Positions 1-7,586 of a stretch of DNA of 15,946 bases are shown here, piece by piece. Within the stretch, counting starts at the first letter, position 1. Every line of letters starts with the position of its first letter. The stretch is from assembly GCA_964443875.1 (NCBI GenBank), contig CAYUET010000049.1, forward strand, positions 1-15,946, read 5' to 3'. The notes under the pieces were generated by a model that saw only the letters and a program-made list of their open reading frames with translations, had not been told where the DNA came from and searched no databases. The translations under genes were made by a program, and so were the position numbers. This DNA comes from CAYUET01 sp964443875 (GTDB lineage: Bacteria; Auribacterota; JAFGBW01).

Positions 1-537
1 GTTTTCATACTCGTCCGTTGTGATTTTATTCAGGGCATACTGGGCATCTGCGGCAAAGGAATCAATCAGGTCCATGCTTTTTCCTTTGTTGGAACAGCCC
101 GGATTCATGGCCCCGGAAGTCACAAAAACGGTCGGCATGTCAATAGCGGCAGCGGCCATGAGATAACCCGGAATATTTTTGTCACAGGCGCCGATGTAGA
201 CGACCCCTTCAAAAATCCCGTGAGCGAGAATCATGGACATCGCGGCATCCCGGTTCAATTCGCGGGAAGGCAAGCTGTATTTCATCCCGTCATGCCCCAT
301 GGTGATGCCGTCGCATACGCCAAGACCCGCATTAATTCGTATTCCCCGGCCTCCGGCTTCCGCGATTCCAAGTTTGATATGATTGGCGAGCTCATCCAGA
401 TGAAGATGCCCGGGGGTGATTTCATTATGGGAATAAATGATGGCAACAATGGGTTTTTTAATATCCTCCCCATCCAGACGGGTACCGAAAAGCAGCGATT
501 TCGCCGCAGGTAATTGTTTGATCTGATCTACATTCAT
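1..537 (-). CDS. ilvD: IlvD/Edd-family dehydratase, probably dihydroxy-acid dehydratase (N-terminal part, runs off left edge)
   Basis: The gene starts at ATG 537, with a good GGAGG Shine-Dalgarno a few bases upstream, and stays open to base 1, giving 179 codons of a protein that usually has about 550-570. Visible family motifs are EITPGHLHLDEL (39-50), VCDGITMGHDGMKYSLPSRE (74-93) and ACDKNIPGYLMAA (117-129). C75 and C118 sit where Fe-S cluster ligands lie in the family. The PGH form of the first motif, rather than PCN, is that of the E. coli-like [4Fe-4S] subgroup. Dihydroxy-acid dehydratase removes water from 2,3-dihydroxy acids in valine, leucine and isoleucine synthesis, in the cytoplasm. 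Several positions are unusual for IlvD, for example IYSHNE and TSGAMNPG, so a sugar-acid dehydratase of the same family is possible. The family is secure; the substrate is inferred. No other branched-chain amino-acid gene is in view. Confidence 0.8.
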   Translation of the reverse strand, partial: MNVDQIKQLPAAKSLLFGTRLDGEDIKKPIVAIIYSHNEITPGHLHLDELANHIKLGIAEAGGRGIRINAGLGVCDGITMGHDGMKYSLPSRELNRDAAMSMILAHGIFEGVVYIGACDKNIPGYLMAAAAIDMPTVFVTSGAMNPGCSNKGKSMDLIDSFAADAQYALNKITTDEYEN

Positions 538-562
538 AAAGCCTCCAGGGGTATATAGGTTG

Positions 563-582
563 AACTCTTTTTAAAAAGAGTT
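563..582. promoter_or_regulatory. 20-bp perfect palindrome upstream of the ilvD-like gene
   Basis: AACTCTTTTTAAAAAGAGTT is identical to its reverse complement. It lies 26-45 bases upstream of the ATG at 537 and outside the Shine-Dalgarno. The flanks extend the symmetry imperfectly: TTGAA on the left (560-564) matches TTCAA on the right (583-587) with a 2-base offset. It could be an operator for a dimeric repressor or an RNA hairpin. It is not followed by a T-run on the minus strand, so it is not a classical terminator for the gene at 671-2041. The function is inferred only from symmetry and position. Confidence 0.4.
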
Positions 583-617
583 TTCAAAATTAGTCCGTCA
601 TTATGAATAAAAAAAAT

Positions 618-636
618 AAAGCAATCAATAAGCAAA
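618..636 (+). repeat. 19-bp direct repeat, left copy
   Basis: AAAGCAATCAATAAGCAAA matches the copy at 2171-2189 at 18 of 19 positions, in the same orientation. The two copies bracket the AT-rich gene at 671-2041 at 34 and 129 bases from its ends. The sequence is A-rich, which raises the odds of chance similarity, but the GCAATCAATAA core is not simple sequence. Confidence 0.5.
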
Positions 637-670
637 TTGGCTGATAATGAAACGACGAAACAGACTCCTG

Positions 671-2041
671 CTATAGGCCTTTTTCGCGTCTTTCTCGTTT
701 ATCAAATACTGCAAGTCCTTTTTCTGTCAGATCTTTTAAGTGACTTTCATCAAATTGGGCATTTGTATGACAATAATAATGAAAGGTTAATAATTTAATT
801 CCTTTATAACGACAGATCAATCGATTAAGATTTTTTAAATGAATAGAAAAAGAAGGATTTGTCTCAAAATTTTTTACGGCAATAGATAAATTCAGATAAT
901 TTTTATTTAACCCTTTTTTATCAAAAGGACAAGCAGGTATCGATATCTTCACCGGCAAATATTCACTTTCCATGTCAATAATCGGAAATTCATCTTTAGA
1001 AATAAAACTATTTTCAGGTAAAACAATAAATACACCTACAAAAGGGAAATAGTCCTTGATGATCATTTCATCTGAAGGAACAGGATAATCCAGTGGAATC
1101 TCTCTAATCAAGTTGGCGATGGTTTCATAAATAGTAAAATAATAACTATTGAAAAATGAATACTTTTCAAATTGTTTGCCATCGGTATTTAAAACAAACG
1201 CATGTGAAAAAAACAATTTTTTTTCACCAGGAAAAAAATTCAAATAAGGAGGGATTTCCTTCTTGATTTCCGGTAGTAAATAGAACGTGTTATCTTCAAC
1301 AGTTTTATATTCATAACCATGCCTAGACAATTTTCTCTTCCTCGCCAAATCAACCATGGTAGGGACATCGGGAACATTACCCTTTTCATCGTATAAGCTT
1401 TCTATCTCTGAAGAAAATGAATCAAAGACATGCCAGGAGTCATTATATTTTATTTCCGCTACGACATGTCCTTTCAATTCCCATATTCTGGACTCAAATC
1501 CATAAAGAGCTGCAAGAGTTGCGAAATTCAAAGCCCAATCATCACAACACCCTACCCCAAATGCGTTTAGAAAAATAAGAGGGGAATGTAAAATATCTCC
1601 TCTAAATAAAGGAAAATTTCGAAGGTCCAGGGAGCGAACAAAATCATATATCTTTTTCACCTTTATTGCAGAAGCATCTCCTTCATTAATGTTAATCATC
1701 CCTTTTATTTTATTAAAAGTGAAAAAAATCTCACATGGGGAAATGACAATTTTATTTTTCCCGGGATTGGTTATGGATAAACTAAATTTGTCCTGTTCAT
1801 AGGATTTGAGTAATGAATAGGGCCTGTTAAAATTAAAAAACAAAGACTCTCTTATTCTTAAGATATCCTTTTTACAGGGCGTGTTTTTACTGGGGAGATT
1901 TTCTAAAAATTTTTTTTGAGAGATCAGATAAAACATTGCTGTTTTATCTATTGTAAACCCGATGAGTAAAATAATAAATACACTTTTTAGTATTAAAAAA
2001 ACATAGCCTCTATATTTGTAATAACTAAGTCTACTTGACAT
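671..2041 (-). CDS. Membrane-anchored transglutaminase-like (papain-like fold) protein, unknown role
   Basis: This 456-residue protein has one hydrophobic segment near the N-terminus (about 13-31, rich in I, L, V and F), then a long soluble region likely outside the cytoplasm. The core at about 161-210 has the Cys-His-Asp layout of the transglutaminase-like superfamily: GVGCCDDWA with candidate nucleophile C166, GHVVAE with H192, and WHVFD with D207, at the usual spacing. Such folds cleave or crosslink peptide bonds. The C-terminal 240 residues are not recognised. The start at 2041 has AGGA about five bases upstream. The coding sequence is far more AT-rich than every neighbour and uses many AAA, TTT and ATT codons. 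With the flanking direct repeats this suggests horizontal acquisition. It stands alone: a different strand from trxB and 133 bases from the ilvD-like gene. The superfamily call rests on motif spacing only, and substrate and role are unknown. Confidence 0.65.
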   Translation of the reverse strand: MSSRLSYYKYRGYVFLILKSVFIILLIGFTIDKTAMFYLISQKKFLENLPSKNTPCKKDILRIRESLFFNFNRPYSLLKSYEQDKFSLSITNPGKNKIVISPCEIFFTFNKIKGMININEGDASAIKVKKIYDFVRSLDLRNFPLFRGDILHSPLIFLNAFGVGCCDDWALNFATLAALYGFESRIWELKGHVVAEIKYNDSWHVFDSFSSEIESLYDEKGNVPDVPTMVDLARKRKLSRHGYEYKTVEDNTFYLLPEIKKEIPPYLNFFPGEKKLFFSHAFVLNTDGKQFEKYSFFNSYYFTIYETIANLIREIPLDYPVPSDEMIIKDYFPFVGVFIVLPENSFISKDEFPIIDMESEYLPVKISIPACPFDKKGLNKNYLNLSIAVKNFETNPSFSIHLKNLNRLICRYKGIKLLTFHYYCHTNAQFDESHLKDLTEKGLAVFDKRERREKGL

Positions 2042-2050
2042 GGCTTCCTG

Positions 2051-2066
2051 AGATATAATTATATCT
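2051..2066. promoter_or_regulatory. 16-bp palindrome just upstream of the transglutaminase-like gene
   Basis: AGATATAATTATATCT is a perfect palindrome ending 9 bases upstream of the ATG at 2041 and abutting its Shine-Dalgarno (AGGA at 2049-2046). It carries TATAAT on both strands, so it could be a -10 element, an operator, or both. A start from the minus-strand TATAAT would leave a leader of only about ten bases. No convincing -35 box lies at the right distance. Confidence 0.3.
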
Positions 2067-2170
2067 TAATTTAACAAATTGATCTGATTCTCATCCACAA
2101 TAATCCCAAAACAGCTGGGGATTCTTTATCTGTCAAAAAAGAAATTGATAGATCTTATAAAAAAATACTA

Positions 2171-2189
2171 AAAGCAATCAATAAACAAA
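2171..2189 (+). repeat. 19-bp direct repeat, right copy
   Basis: AAAGCAATCAATAAACAAA matches the left copy at 618-636 except at position 15 (A instead of G). It lies in the upstream region of trxB, 45 bases before its start, and closes the interval holding the AT-rich transglutaminase-like gene. Confidence 0.5.
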
Positions 2190-2234
2190 ATCTTAGGGGA
2201 TGAAGCAATAACTTTCAAATATAAAGGGTAACCC

Positions 2235-3179
2235 ATGGAAAAAGAAAAACTCGTCATCATCGGATCAGGACCTGCCGGACATACCGCGGCGATTTATGCA
2301 GCCCGGGCCAACCTAAACCCTTTGCTGTTTGAAGGATTTTTAGCCGGGGGGGTGGCCGCAGGGGGCCAGCTCACAACCACGACCGAGATTGAAAATTTCC
2401 CGGGTTTTTCCCACGGCATCCAGGGGGTTGAACTCACTGAAAAATTCAGGGAGCAGTCCGTCAAATTCGGGACCCGTGTTCTCACGGAAACCGTCACCTC
2501 CGTTGATTTTTCAAAACAGCCCTTTGTTGTAAAAACGGAGGAAAGGGAGGTATCTGCCGAATGTGTGATTATTGCCACAGGCGCCACGGCCCGAAGGCTT
2601 AAGATCCCGGGGGAAGAGCTTTTCTGGCAGAGGGGAATCTCCGCCTGTGCGGTCTGCGACGGCGCTTTGCCCGCCTTCAGAAACAAACCCCTCGTGGTGA
2701 TCGGCGGCGGAGATACGGCCGCTGAAGAAGCCTCTCACCTGACCAAATTCGGCTCAAAAGTTTACCTGGTGCACAGAAGAGACCAGCTGCGCGCCTCCAA
2801 AATCATGCAGAAAAAACTTCAGGAAAATCCGAAAATTGAATTCGTCTGGAATTCTACAGTTCTTGAAGCGAAAGGATCAAAAATACTTGAATCCGTTGTT
2901 GTTCAGGATGTGGGCTCCAAAGCCACCCGTAAACTTTCGTGCGCAGGGCTTTTCTACGCCATCGGCCATGTGCCTAATACCGAATTTTTAAACGGGCAGC
3001 TTGAACTGAACGAAACAGGGTACATCCTTACCCGGCCTAAATCCACCGCCACTTCTGTAAAAGGTGTTTTCGCCTGCGGAGACGTGCAGGACTGGATCTG
3101 GAGACAGGCCATTACTGCGGCTGGAACCGGATGCATGGCCGCCCTGGAAGCCGAACGCTTCCTTGCGGAAAAAGAATAA
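2235..3179 (+). CDS. trxB: Thioredoxin reductase (NADPH)
   Basis: This is a full-length 314-residue low-molecular-weight thioredoxin reductase. It uses NADPH and FAD to reduce the disulfide of thioredoxin in the cytoplasm. Domains run FAD-NADPH-FAD: the dinucleotide fold GSGPAG (10-15), AAGGQLTTTTEIENFPGF (41-58), the redox-active CAVC (138-141), the NADPH fold GGGDTA (157-162), the NADPH 2'-phosphate motif HRRDQLRA (180-187), and the C-terminal FAD motif ACGDVQDWIWRQA (290-302). The AGGVAAGGQL insertion before the TTTT motif resembles the longer loop of eukaryotic-type enzymes. The start at 2235 has only a weak AAAGGG Shine-Dalgarno. No thioredoxin gene is adjacent. It ends two bases before the stop of the convergent RNase Z-like gene. 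Confidence is high. Confidence 0.96.
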   Translation: MEKEKLVIIGSGPAGHTAAIYAARANLNPLLFEGFLAGGVAAGGQLTTTTEIENFPGFSHGIQGVELTEKFREQSVKFGTRVLTETVTSVDFSKQPFVVKTEEREVSAECVIIATGATARRLKIPGEELFWQRGISACAVCDGALPAFRNKPLVVIGGGDTAAEEASHLTKFGSKVYLVHRRDQLRASKIMQKKLQENPKIEFVWNSTVLEAKGSKILESVVVQDVGSKATRKLSCAGLFYAIGHVPNTEFLNGQLELNETGYILTRPKSTATSVKGVFACGDVQDWIWRQAITAAGTGCMAALEAERFLAEKE

Positions 3180-3181
3180 AT

Positions 3182-4183
3182 TCAGATAATCCAGTGTTCG
3201 GGTAAAAAGGTATTGGGAAAAATAGCACAGGCTTTTTTATGCATCTGTCCCATATGTTCCCGGCTGTAGCGGTCTGAAAAATGAAAAAGAATCAGCCTGC
3301 CCACATGGGCATCCAGCGCAGTCTGGGCAGACTGTGAAACCGTAAGGTGATAATTGGCCTCTGCCAGTTCATGTTCCGTATCGTCATAACTGCATTCCAG
3401 AATCAGATTATCCGCATGATCCACCAGGGAAAGAACCTTCGCCCTGTTCGATTCCGTAAGGGATATATCCGTGACATACCCTGTTTTATCCCCTTTTTTC
3501 TTTTCAAGAAGCAGGTCCTGAAGCTGTCCCAGGGGGAACAGGCCTTTCCCGGTGTCAATTTCAATATCCAAAGGAAGGTCGTTTCTTTTCAGCTCCGCAC
3601 ACCAGCGGCCCGGCAAAAAACCTTTCTGAGCAAGTCCTTCCGTATTGATATTCAGCCGGTCCGGTTCAGAGACGGCATAGCCCAGACAGTCAATGCCGTG
3701 GTGTAAAATTTCGCAGTGAACTTCATAATCCTTTTCAGAGAGAATCTTTTTCCCAAAGGGTTTTTCAGGGAGGGGATGAAGTCTGGAAAAGGCCTCCTTG
3801 CAGAGAAAAAAAGCGGACTGAATGCGGTCTTCTGTGATTTCATGGACAACAATTTCACCGGGGCTGGACGTTACAAGATTCCAGGTAAATCCCTGAAAGC
3901 GGCAGTGCATGATGTTCATCGTTCCTTCCGGACCCCAGATGTGCAGCGGGCGGTAGCGCGAATAAAGATGCCTGAAAAGTCCGTCAAATCCACAGATATG
4001 GTCCATGTGGGCATGAGAAAAAAACAGATGGTCGATTTCCTGAAGAACAGAACGCCCCAGAGGATAGATACACCCCTCCCCGCAGTCGAAAAGGAGATTG
4101 TAAATCGCCTGTCCGCTGTCCACCCGCATATATACGGCATTATCCTGCCCGGGAATCCCCAATACTCTTTGTTCAATCGTCAT
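3182..4183 (-). CDS. rnz: RNase Z-like metallo-beta-lactamase fold protein
   Basis: This 333-residue protein has the complete zinc-ligand set of the RNase Z branch of the metallo-beta-lactamase superfamily: SHAHMDH (H57, H59, D61, H62), a histidine in the HHGIDCLGY segment (161-169), D239 in GYVTDI, H279 in NYHLTVSQ, and H301 in HFSDRY. FDCGEG (33-37) and the last two motifs are characteristic of RNase Z. The family cuts the 3' trailer from pre-tRNA, so a tRNA 3' processing endonuclease in the cytoplasm is the best guess. It is a little longer than E. coli RNase BN and the exosite region (about 105-160) is divergent. A related hydrolase of unknown substrate cannot be excluded. The start at 4183 has no clear Shine-Dalgarno. 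It is convergent with trxB, with only 2 bp between the stops and no terminator between them. Confidence 0.8.
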   Translation of the reverse strand: MTIEQRVLGIPGQDNAVYMRVDSGQAIYNLLFDCGEGCIYPLGRSVLQEIDHLFFSHAHMDHICGFDGLFRHLYSRYRPLHIWGPEGTMNIMHCRFQGFTWNLVTSSPGEIVVHEITEDRIQSAFFLCKEAFSRLHPLPEKPFGKKILSEKDYEVHCEILHHGIDCLGYAVSEPDRLNINTEGLAQKGFLPGRWCAELKRNDLPLDIEIDTGKGLFPLGQLQDLLLEKKKGDKTGYVTDISLTESNRAKVLSLVDHADNLILECSYDDTEHELAEANYHLTVSQSAQTALDAHVGRLILFHFSDRYSREHMGQMHKKACAIFPNTFLPEHWII

Positions 4184-4520
4184 AGGCTGGGGTTATAACA
4201 TCACCTTCAGAATCCGTCGAGAGGATAAAACCTCCACCGGATTAAAAAACAGACAAAAGGTTGCTTTTTGTCTGGATACTGAATTGGGAACATTTTGTCC
4301 CCTGATATTGAAGTCAATAGGGGGCTGGAACGATTGATTAATAGGGATTTAAAAAGATTTGAATATAATTCCCATGCAACAGGCGGATTGGAAAAGAAAA
4401 CCGGATAGGGATAAAAATCAAAAACAAATCCTTTTCAAATTGAAGTGAGGTCAAAAAAATGTTATCATTCTTAGCTAAATAACTGTATCCTTCAAAATCT
4501 ATTGAATAAGGAATTGCAAC
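4184..4520. other. Intergenic region between divergent RNase Z-like and FtsH-like genes
   Basis: This 337-bp stretch should carry promoters for both divergent genes. It holds a terminator-like hairpin at 4243-4274, a second dyad CCCCT/AGGGG at 4299-4323 with an inner ATTG/CAAT stem, and a GGGA/TCCC pairing (about 4287-4301) that shares bases with the second dyad, so the two would exclude each other. A possible promoter for the plus-strand gene is TTGAAG (4440-4445), 16 bp, TTATCA (4462-4467). AAGGA lies 9 bases before the ATG at 4521. No convincing protein-coding gene is seen here. Confidence 0.5.
4243..4274 (-). terminator. Terminator-like hairpin with U-tract on the minus strand
   Basis: CAGACAAAA (4250-4258) pairs fully with TTTTGTCTG (4266-4274) around a 7-base loop. 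Read on the minus strand the hairpin is followed at once by six T residues (4244-4249). That is the form of an intrinsic terminator, yet it lies 60 bases upstream of the RNase Z-like start and no minus-strand gene precedes it. It could act as an attenuator of that gene or end a short RNA started near 4275-4520. Confidence 0.5.
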
Positions 4521-6272
4521 ATGTGGTGGTGTCATTTTAGAATGTGGTTTACCAACAACTGGTTAAAAGTCTGTCTGGTTATTCTGGGTATTTTGCTTGC
4601 GTATATGATTGTCTATGGCATTCAATGCTTTATGAATCTTGAATCCTTCTACCGGCAATACATGTGGGCCTCTGTTCCTATTCAGGTTCCTCTGGCCATG
4701 CTTCATACCGCCATTTTTATCTTCGGTTACTGGTGGCTCATGCGCAATGCCATGACCAAGGATGTGGAAGCCATCCCGCCGGATAAAATTAATGCCCGTT
4801 TTTCGGGAGTGGTAGGAATTGATGAAGCCCGGGAAGAATGCATGGAAGTCGTGCATCTCATCCGTGACCGCCAGAGGGTCAAGATGATCGGCGGAAAAAT
4901 CGTAAAGGGGCTGATCATGCTCGGGCCTCCCGGCTGCGGAAAAACCCTTCTTGCCAAGGCCATTGCCAGTGAAACAGGAATACCCTTTTTATCCATGGCC
5001 GGTTCTGAATTTACAGAAATGTATGTGGGCGTCGGCGCTTCCCGTGTGAGAAAACTTTTCTCCAATGCACGCCAGTATGCCAAAATGTACGGCTCCTGCA
5101 TTGTATTCATCGATGAAATTGATGCCATTGCCAGAGGCCGTCAATTCTCCGTCGGGGGCGGAGGCCAGGAAACCAATGCCACCCAGAACCAGCTCCTGGT
5201 CGAAATGGACGGTCTCGGAGCCTCAACCGGAATCAACATCATCTGCATCGGGGCAACCAACGCCCCCTTTGAAACACTGGACCCCGCACTTTTAAGGCCG
5301 GGGCGTTTTGACCGCAAAATCTTCATTGAAAAACCCTATGCGGACGGACGCAATGCCCTTTTTAAATACTACCTCGGGAAGGTCAAATATGATCCTTCGA
5401 TTGACACACTCCGCCTGGCCAATTATACCATCGGAAAAAGTCCTGCGGAAATTGAAAATATCGTGAAGGAATCCGCGCTCATCTGCACCCGTGACAAACG
5501 CACTGTGATTGAATTAAAGGATCTCACGGCCGCTATTGAAAGAATCGACCTGGGCCAGGAACGGAAAAGAAAAATCCATCCCTTTGAGCTGGAACGCACC
5601 TCCATTCACGAGTCCGGCCATGCCATTCTGCTTTATTTTTTACACCCTCTGGATGACGTCTTCAAGGTCTCCATTGTGACCCGTTCCGGAACCCTGGGTG
5701 TTGCCCATCATCAGCCGGTTGTTGAAATGAGTGACCGGGACAAAATTTTTTATGAGTCCAACATTACGGTCAGCCTGGGCGGATACGTGGCTGAAAAAAT
5801 GATGTTTGAAACCACCACTTCAGGCTGTTCCTCGGATTTTCGGAATGCGATGCATATCGCCAAGCTCATGGTCTACCAGGTCGGCATGGGCGATTCAGGC
5901 TATGTGGGGGATTTTTCGCTGATGGAAGGCGGAGATGGCCGGGGGCCGGATGCCATGTCCAATGAACTTAAAAAAATGCTCAATGACGACGTGATGAAAA
6001 TTCTTGAACGATGTCTCAGGCAGGCGACTGAACTTTTAACCAAAGAAAAAACGCTTCTTGAAAAAATGAGTGAGAAGCTTCTTGAGAAAAAAACCCTCGA
6101 GTACGATGAAGTCAACGAGATCTGCAAACGTTACGGGGTCGGAAAAGAGAGAAAGATTGAAGAGCGGGGTCTTCTGCAGGAATTTCAAAAACTGGTCATG
6201 GAATCCGCCGCCCCAGACCAGGGGAAAATCGCCGCGGATAAACCTTCAATTCCCCCTCCCAAACAGAGCTGA
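4521..6272 (+). CDS. Divergent FtsH-type membrane AAA zinc metalloprotease with minimal periplasmic loop
   Basis: This 583-residue protein has FtsH architecture: two N-terminal membrane segments (about 14-36 and 53-73), an AAA domain and an M41 peptidase domain. Walker A is GPPGCGKT (135-142), Walker B is CIVFIDEID (193-201), the pore loop is EMYVGVG (166-172), and the second region of homology with arginine fingers is LLRPGRFDR (257-265). The zinc motif is HESGH (363-367) and D439 in SSD fits the third ligand. FtsH extracts and degrades membrane and cytosolic proteins using ATP. The loop between the membrane segments is only about 16 residues, against roughly 70 in E. coli FtsH. The usual GGRAAE reads GGYVAE, and a Pro-rich tail (576-580) ends the protein. 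It is therefore a specialised paralog rather than the housekeeping FtsH. Two genes for exported proteins follow on the same strand, the first after 20 bp, so it may act on envelope proteins. Confidence 0.9.
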   Translation: MWWCHFRMWFTNNWLKVCLVILGILLAYMIVYGIQCFMNLESFYRQYMWASVPIQVPLAMLHTAIFIFGYWWLMRNAMTKDVEAIPPDKINARFSGVVGIDEAREECMEVVHLIRDRQRVKMIGGKIVKGLIMLGPPGCGKTLLAKAIASETGIPFLSMAGSEFTEMYVGVGASRVRKLFSNARQYAKMYGSCIVFIDEIDAIARGRQFSVGGGGQETNATQNQLLVEMDGLGASTGINIICIGATNAPFETLDPALLRPGRFDRKIFIEKPYADGRNALFKYYLGKVKYDPSIDTLRLANYTIGKSPAEIENIVKESALICTRDKRTVIELKDLTAAIERIDLGQERKRKIHPFELERTSIHESGHAILLYFLHPLDDVFKVSIVTRSGTLGVAHHQPVVEMSDRDKIFYESNITVSLGGYVAEKMMFETTTSGCSSDFRNAMHIAKLMVYQVGMGDSGYVGDFSLMEGGDGRGPDAMSNELKKMLNDDVMKILERCLRQATELLTKEKTLLEKMSEKLLEKKTLEYDEVNEICKRYGVGKERKIEERGLLQEFQKLVMESAAPDQGKIAADKPSIPPPKQS

Positions 6273-6292
6273 AGCAGCAAATCCGGAACTCC

Positions 6293-7528
6293 ATGATGGT
6301 TAAAAAAATTCTTTTCCCAGTGCTTCTGACAGCCTTGATGCTGGTCTCTGTCTCCTGCTCCCTGGAGCCCACCTACACCAGGGATAATATCATCCAGGGA
6401 GTAAAAGACATCCTCTTCAAGGAATTTGACATCCGTTCAGAAGTTAAAATCAGGGATAAAACCATAGGGGTTTGCGTAAGGGTTCCAAGGCTGTTTGTTT
6501 CGGCCCAGAAAGCCTCCCCCTTGTTTCCTGACATCTACCAGAATATCATGCTTTGCCTCCGGCGTGTGCTTTTAAGCACGAATGTGGATATCCAGTTTTT
6601 TCAGATTAATTTCAGGGGAGATGACACCGGGATTGAAATTTCCTTTCTTCAATACCTCCGGGATCTGAAAATTCTTCTGCTCTCCGGGATATCCTTTGAG
6701 GATTACCAGAAGCGGAGAATTTATAAAAACATCATCAATATTGCCGATCTCGGGAAAAAGAAACTGGAAAATTTTTTTGCCGATTTAGGCAGCAAGAAAT
6801 CAGATACCCTGATTGCCCAGCATTTCACTTCAGATATCAACAAGAGTAATATTTCTCCGGGTTTTGTGACCTGGCTTTGGGAATCCCTGATGAAAATGAA
6901 TATCCGTCATGATATCCGAGATATCCGCATGATTTGCGTGGAGGAAAACAGCTATTATTTCTATTGTAAGGTGAAAGAAACCTTTGATACCAAACAGGGA
7001 TTTCAAAATTCCTCCTTTTCTACCTATTCCGGCGGAGAATCAGAATATGTCTTTGAAATGGTTTCCTTAAGCTACTTCAGCGTACTCATTAACCGTCTGT
7101 TTCTTCTGAAAGATCCTGAGGAAAAATCAAACCCCAATCTGTTAAAAGTCATTCAGCAGTATGGAGCTCCCCAGTCCTGGCCCAAGACCGATTTTTTTGT
7201 AACCCCCATGACCTTTAATAAATTTTTAGCAGAGCAGATTGCCGGAAGAATTCTGGTAAAAATTTCTGAAGAAAATGTACAGACTGATAAAAATAAAAAA
7301 GATAAATTAACACTGCCCCGCATCCTCTCTGTCAAAGCCGATTACGAAGACAATGCCATTAAAATCATTTTCCTTTACAACAACAACAACCGGACTGAGC
7401 TTACCCCTGAAGATGAGATCCTGGCAAAAGACATTGCAAAAACAGTTTTAGACCTCTACAAATATCAGGAATGCAGGATATTGAAAATGGGAACCCTCAA
7501 CGGTTCCCTGAGCACCTATCCCTTGTAA
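6293..7528 (+). CDS. Unknown lipoprotein, co-directional with the FtsH-like protease
   Basis: This 411-residue protein has a lipoprotein signal: basic MMVKK, a hydrophobic stretch (6-20), and the lipobox VSVSC with lipidated C22 followed by serine. That residue favours outer-membrane sorting under the E. coli rule, which may not apply here. The rest shows no motif I recognise: alternating hydrophobic segments, a poly-Asn stretch near 363-366, and many aromatic residues. ATG 6293 is followed by a second ATG at 6296 and either could start the protein; the Shine-Dalgarno is weak (CGGAAC). It begins 20 bp after the FtsH-like stop and ends 58 bp before the likely start of the next gene, so an operon is likely. 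It may be a substrate, adaptor or anchored partner of the protease; this is inference from context only. Confidence 0.75.
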   Translation: MMVKKILFPVLLTALMLVSVSCSLEPTYTRDNIIQGVKDILFKEFDIRSEVKIRDKTIGVCVRVPRLFVSAQKASPLFPDIYQNIMLCLRRVLLSTNVDIQFFQINFRGDDTGIEISFLQYLRDLKILLLSGISFEDYQKRRIYKNIINIADLGKKKLENFFADLGSKKSDTLIAQHFTSDINKSNISPGFVTWLWESLMKMNIRHDIRDIRMICVEENSYYFYCKVKETFDTKQGFQNSSFSTYSGGESEYVFEMVSLSYFSVLINRLFLLKDPEEKSNPNLLKVIQQYGAPQSWPKTDFFVTPMTFNKFLAEQIAGRILVKISEENVQTDKNKKDKLTLPRILSVKADYEDNAIKIIFLYNNNNRTELTPEDEILAKDIAKTVLDLYKYQECRILKMGTLNGSLSTYPL

Positions 7529-7586
7529 ACACTCCTCAACTGCATTGACTTCTTCCTTCCATATGGTATCTTTTAAAGAGAAATTT

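Noticed and set aside
405..425. Missing first cysteine (PGH instead of PCN) in the IlvD-like protein as a sign of a dead enzyme
   Set aside because: The E. coli-type [4Fe-4S] subgroup normally has PGH here, and the other two cysteines (C75, C118) are present.
2102..2123. AATCCC/GGGATT stem upstream of trxB as a terminator or riboswitch
   Set aside because: Six pairs around a 10-base loop with no T-run is weak and expected by chance in this spacer.
2131..2136. TTGACA on the minus strand as a -35 box for the transglutaminase-like gene
   Set aside because: No acceptable -10 hexamer lies 16-18 bases downstream; the TATAAT at 2058-2063 is far too distant.
4338..4535. 65-codon minus-strand reading frame overlapping the FtsH-like start, upstream of the terminator-like hairpin
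   Set aside because: It has no ribosome binding site, low-complexity F- and I-rich sequence, and overlaps the start of a certain gene on the other strand. The AT-rich spacer makes such frames by chance.
7545..7586. TTG start for the ADDYLAP protein
   Set aside because: It puts 14 extra residues before a good signal peptide and lacks a ribosome binding site; ATG 7587 fits better.
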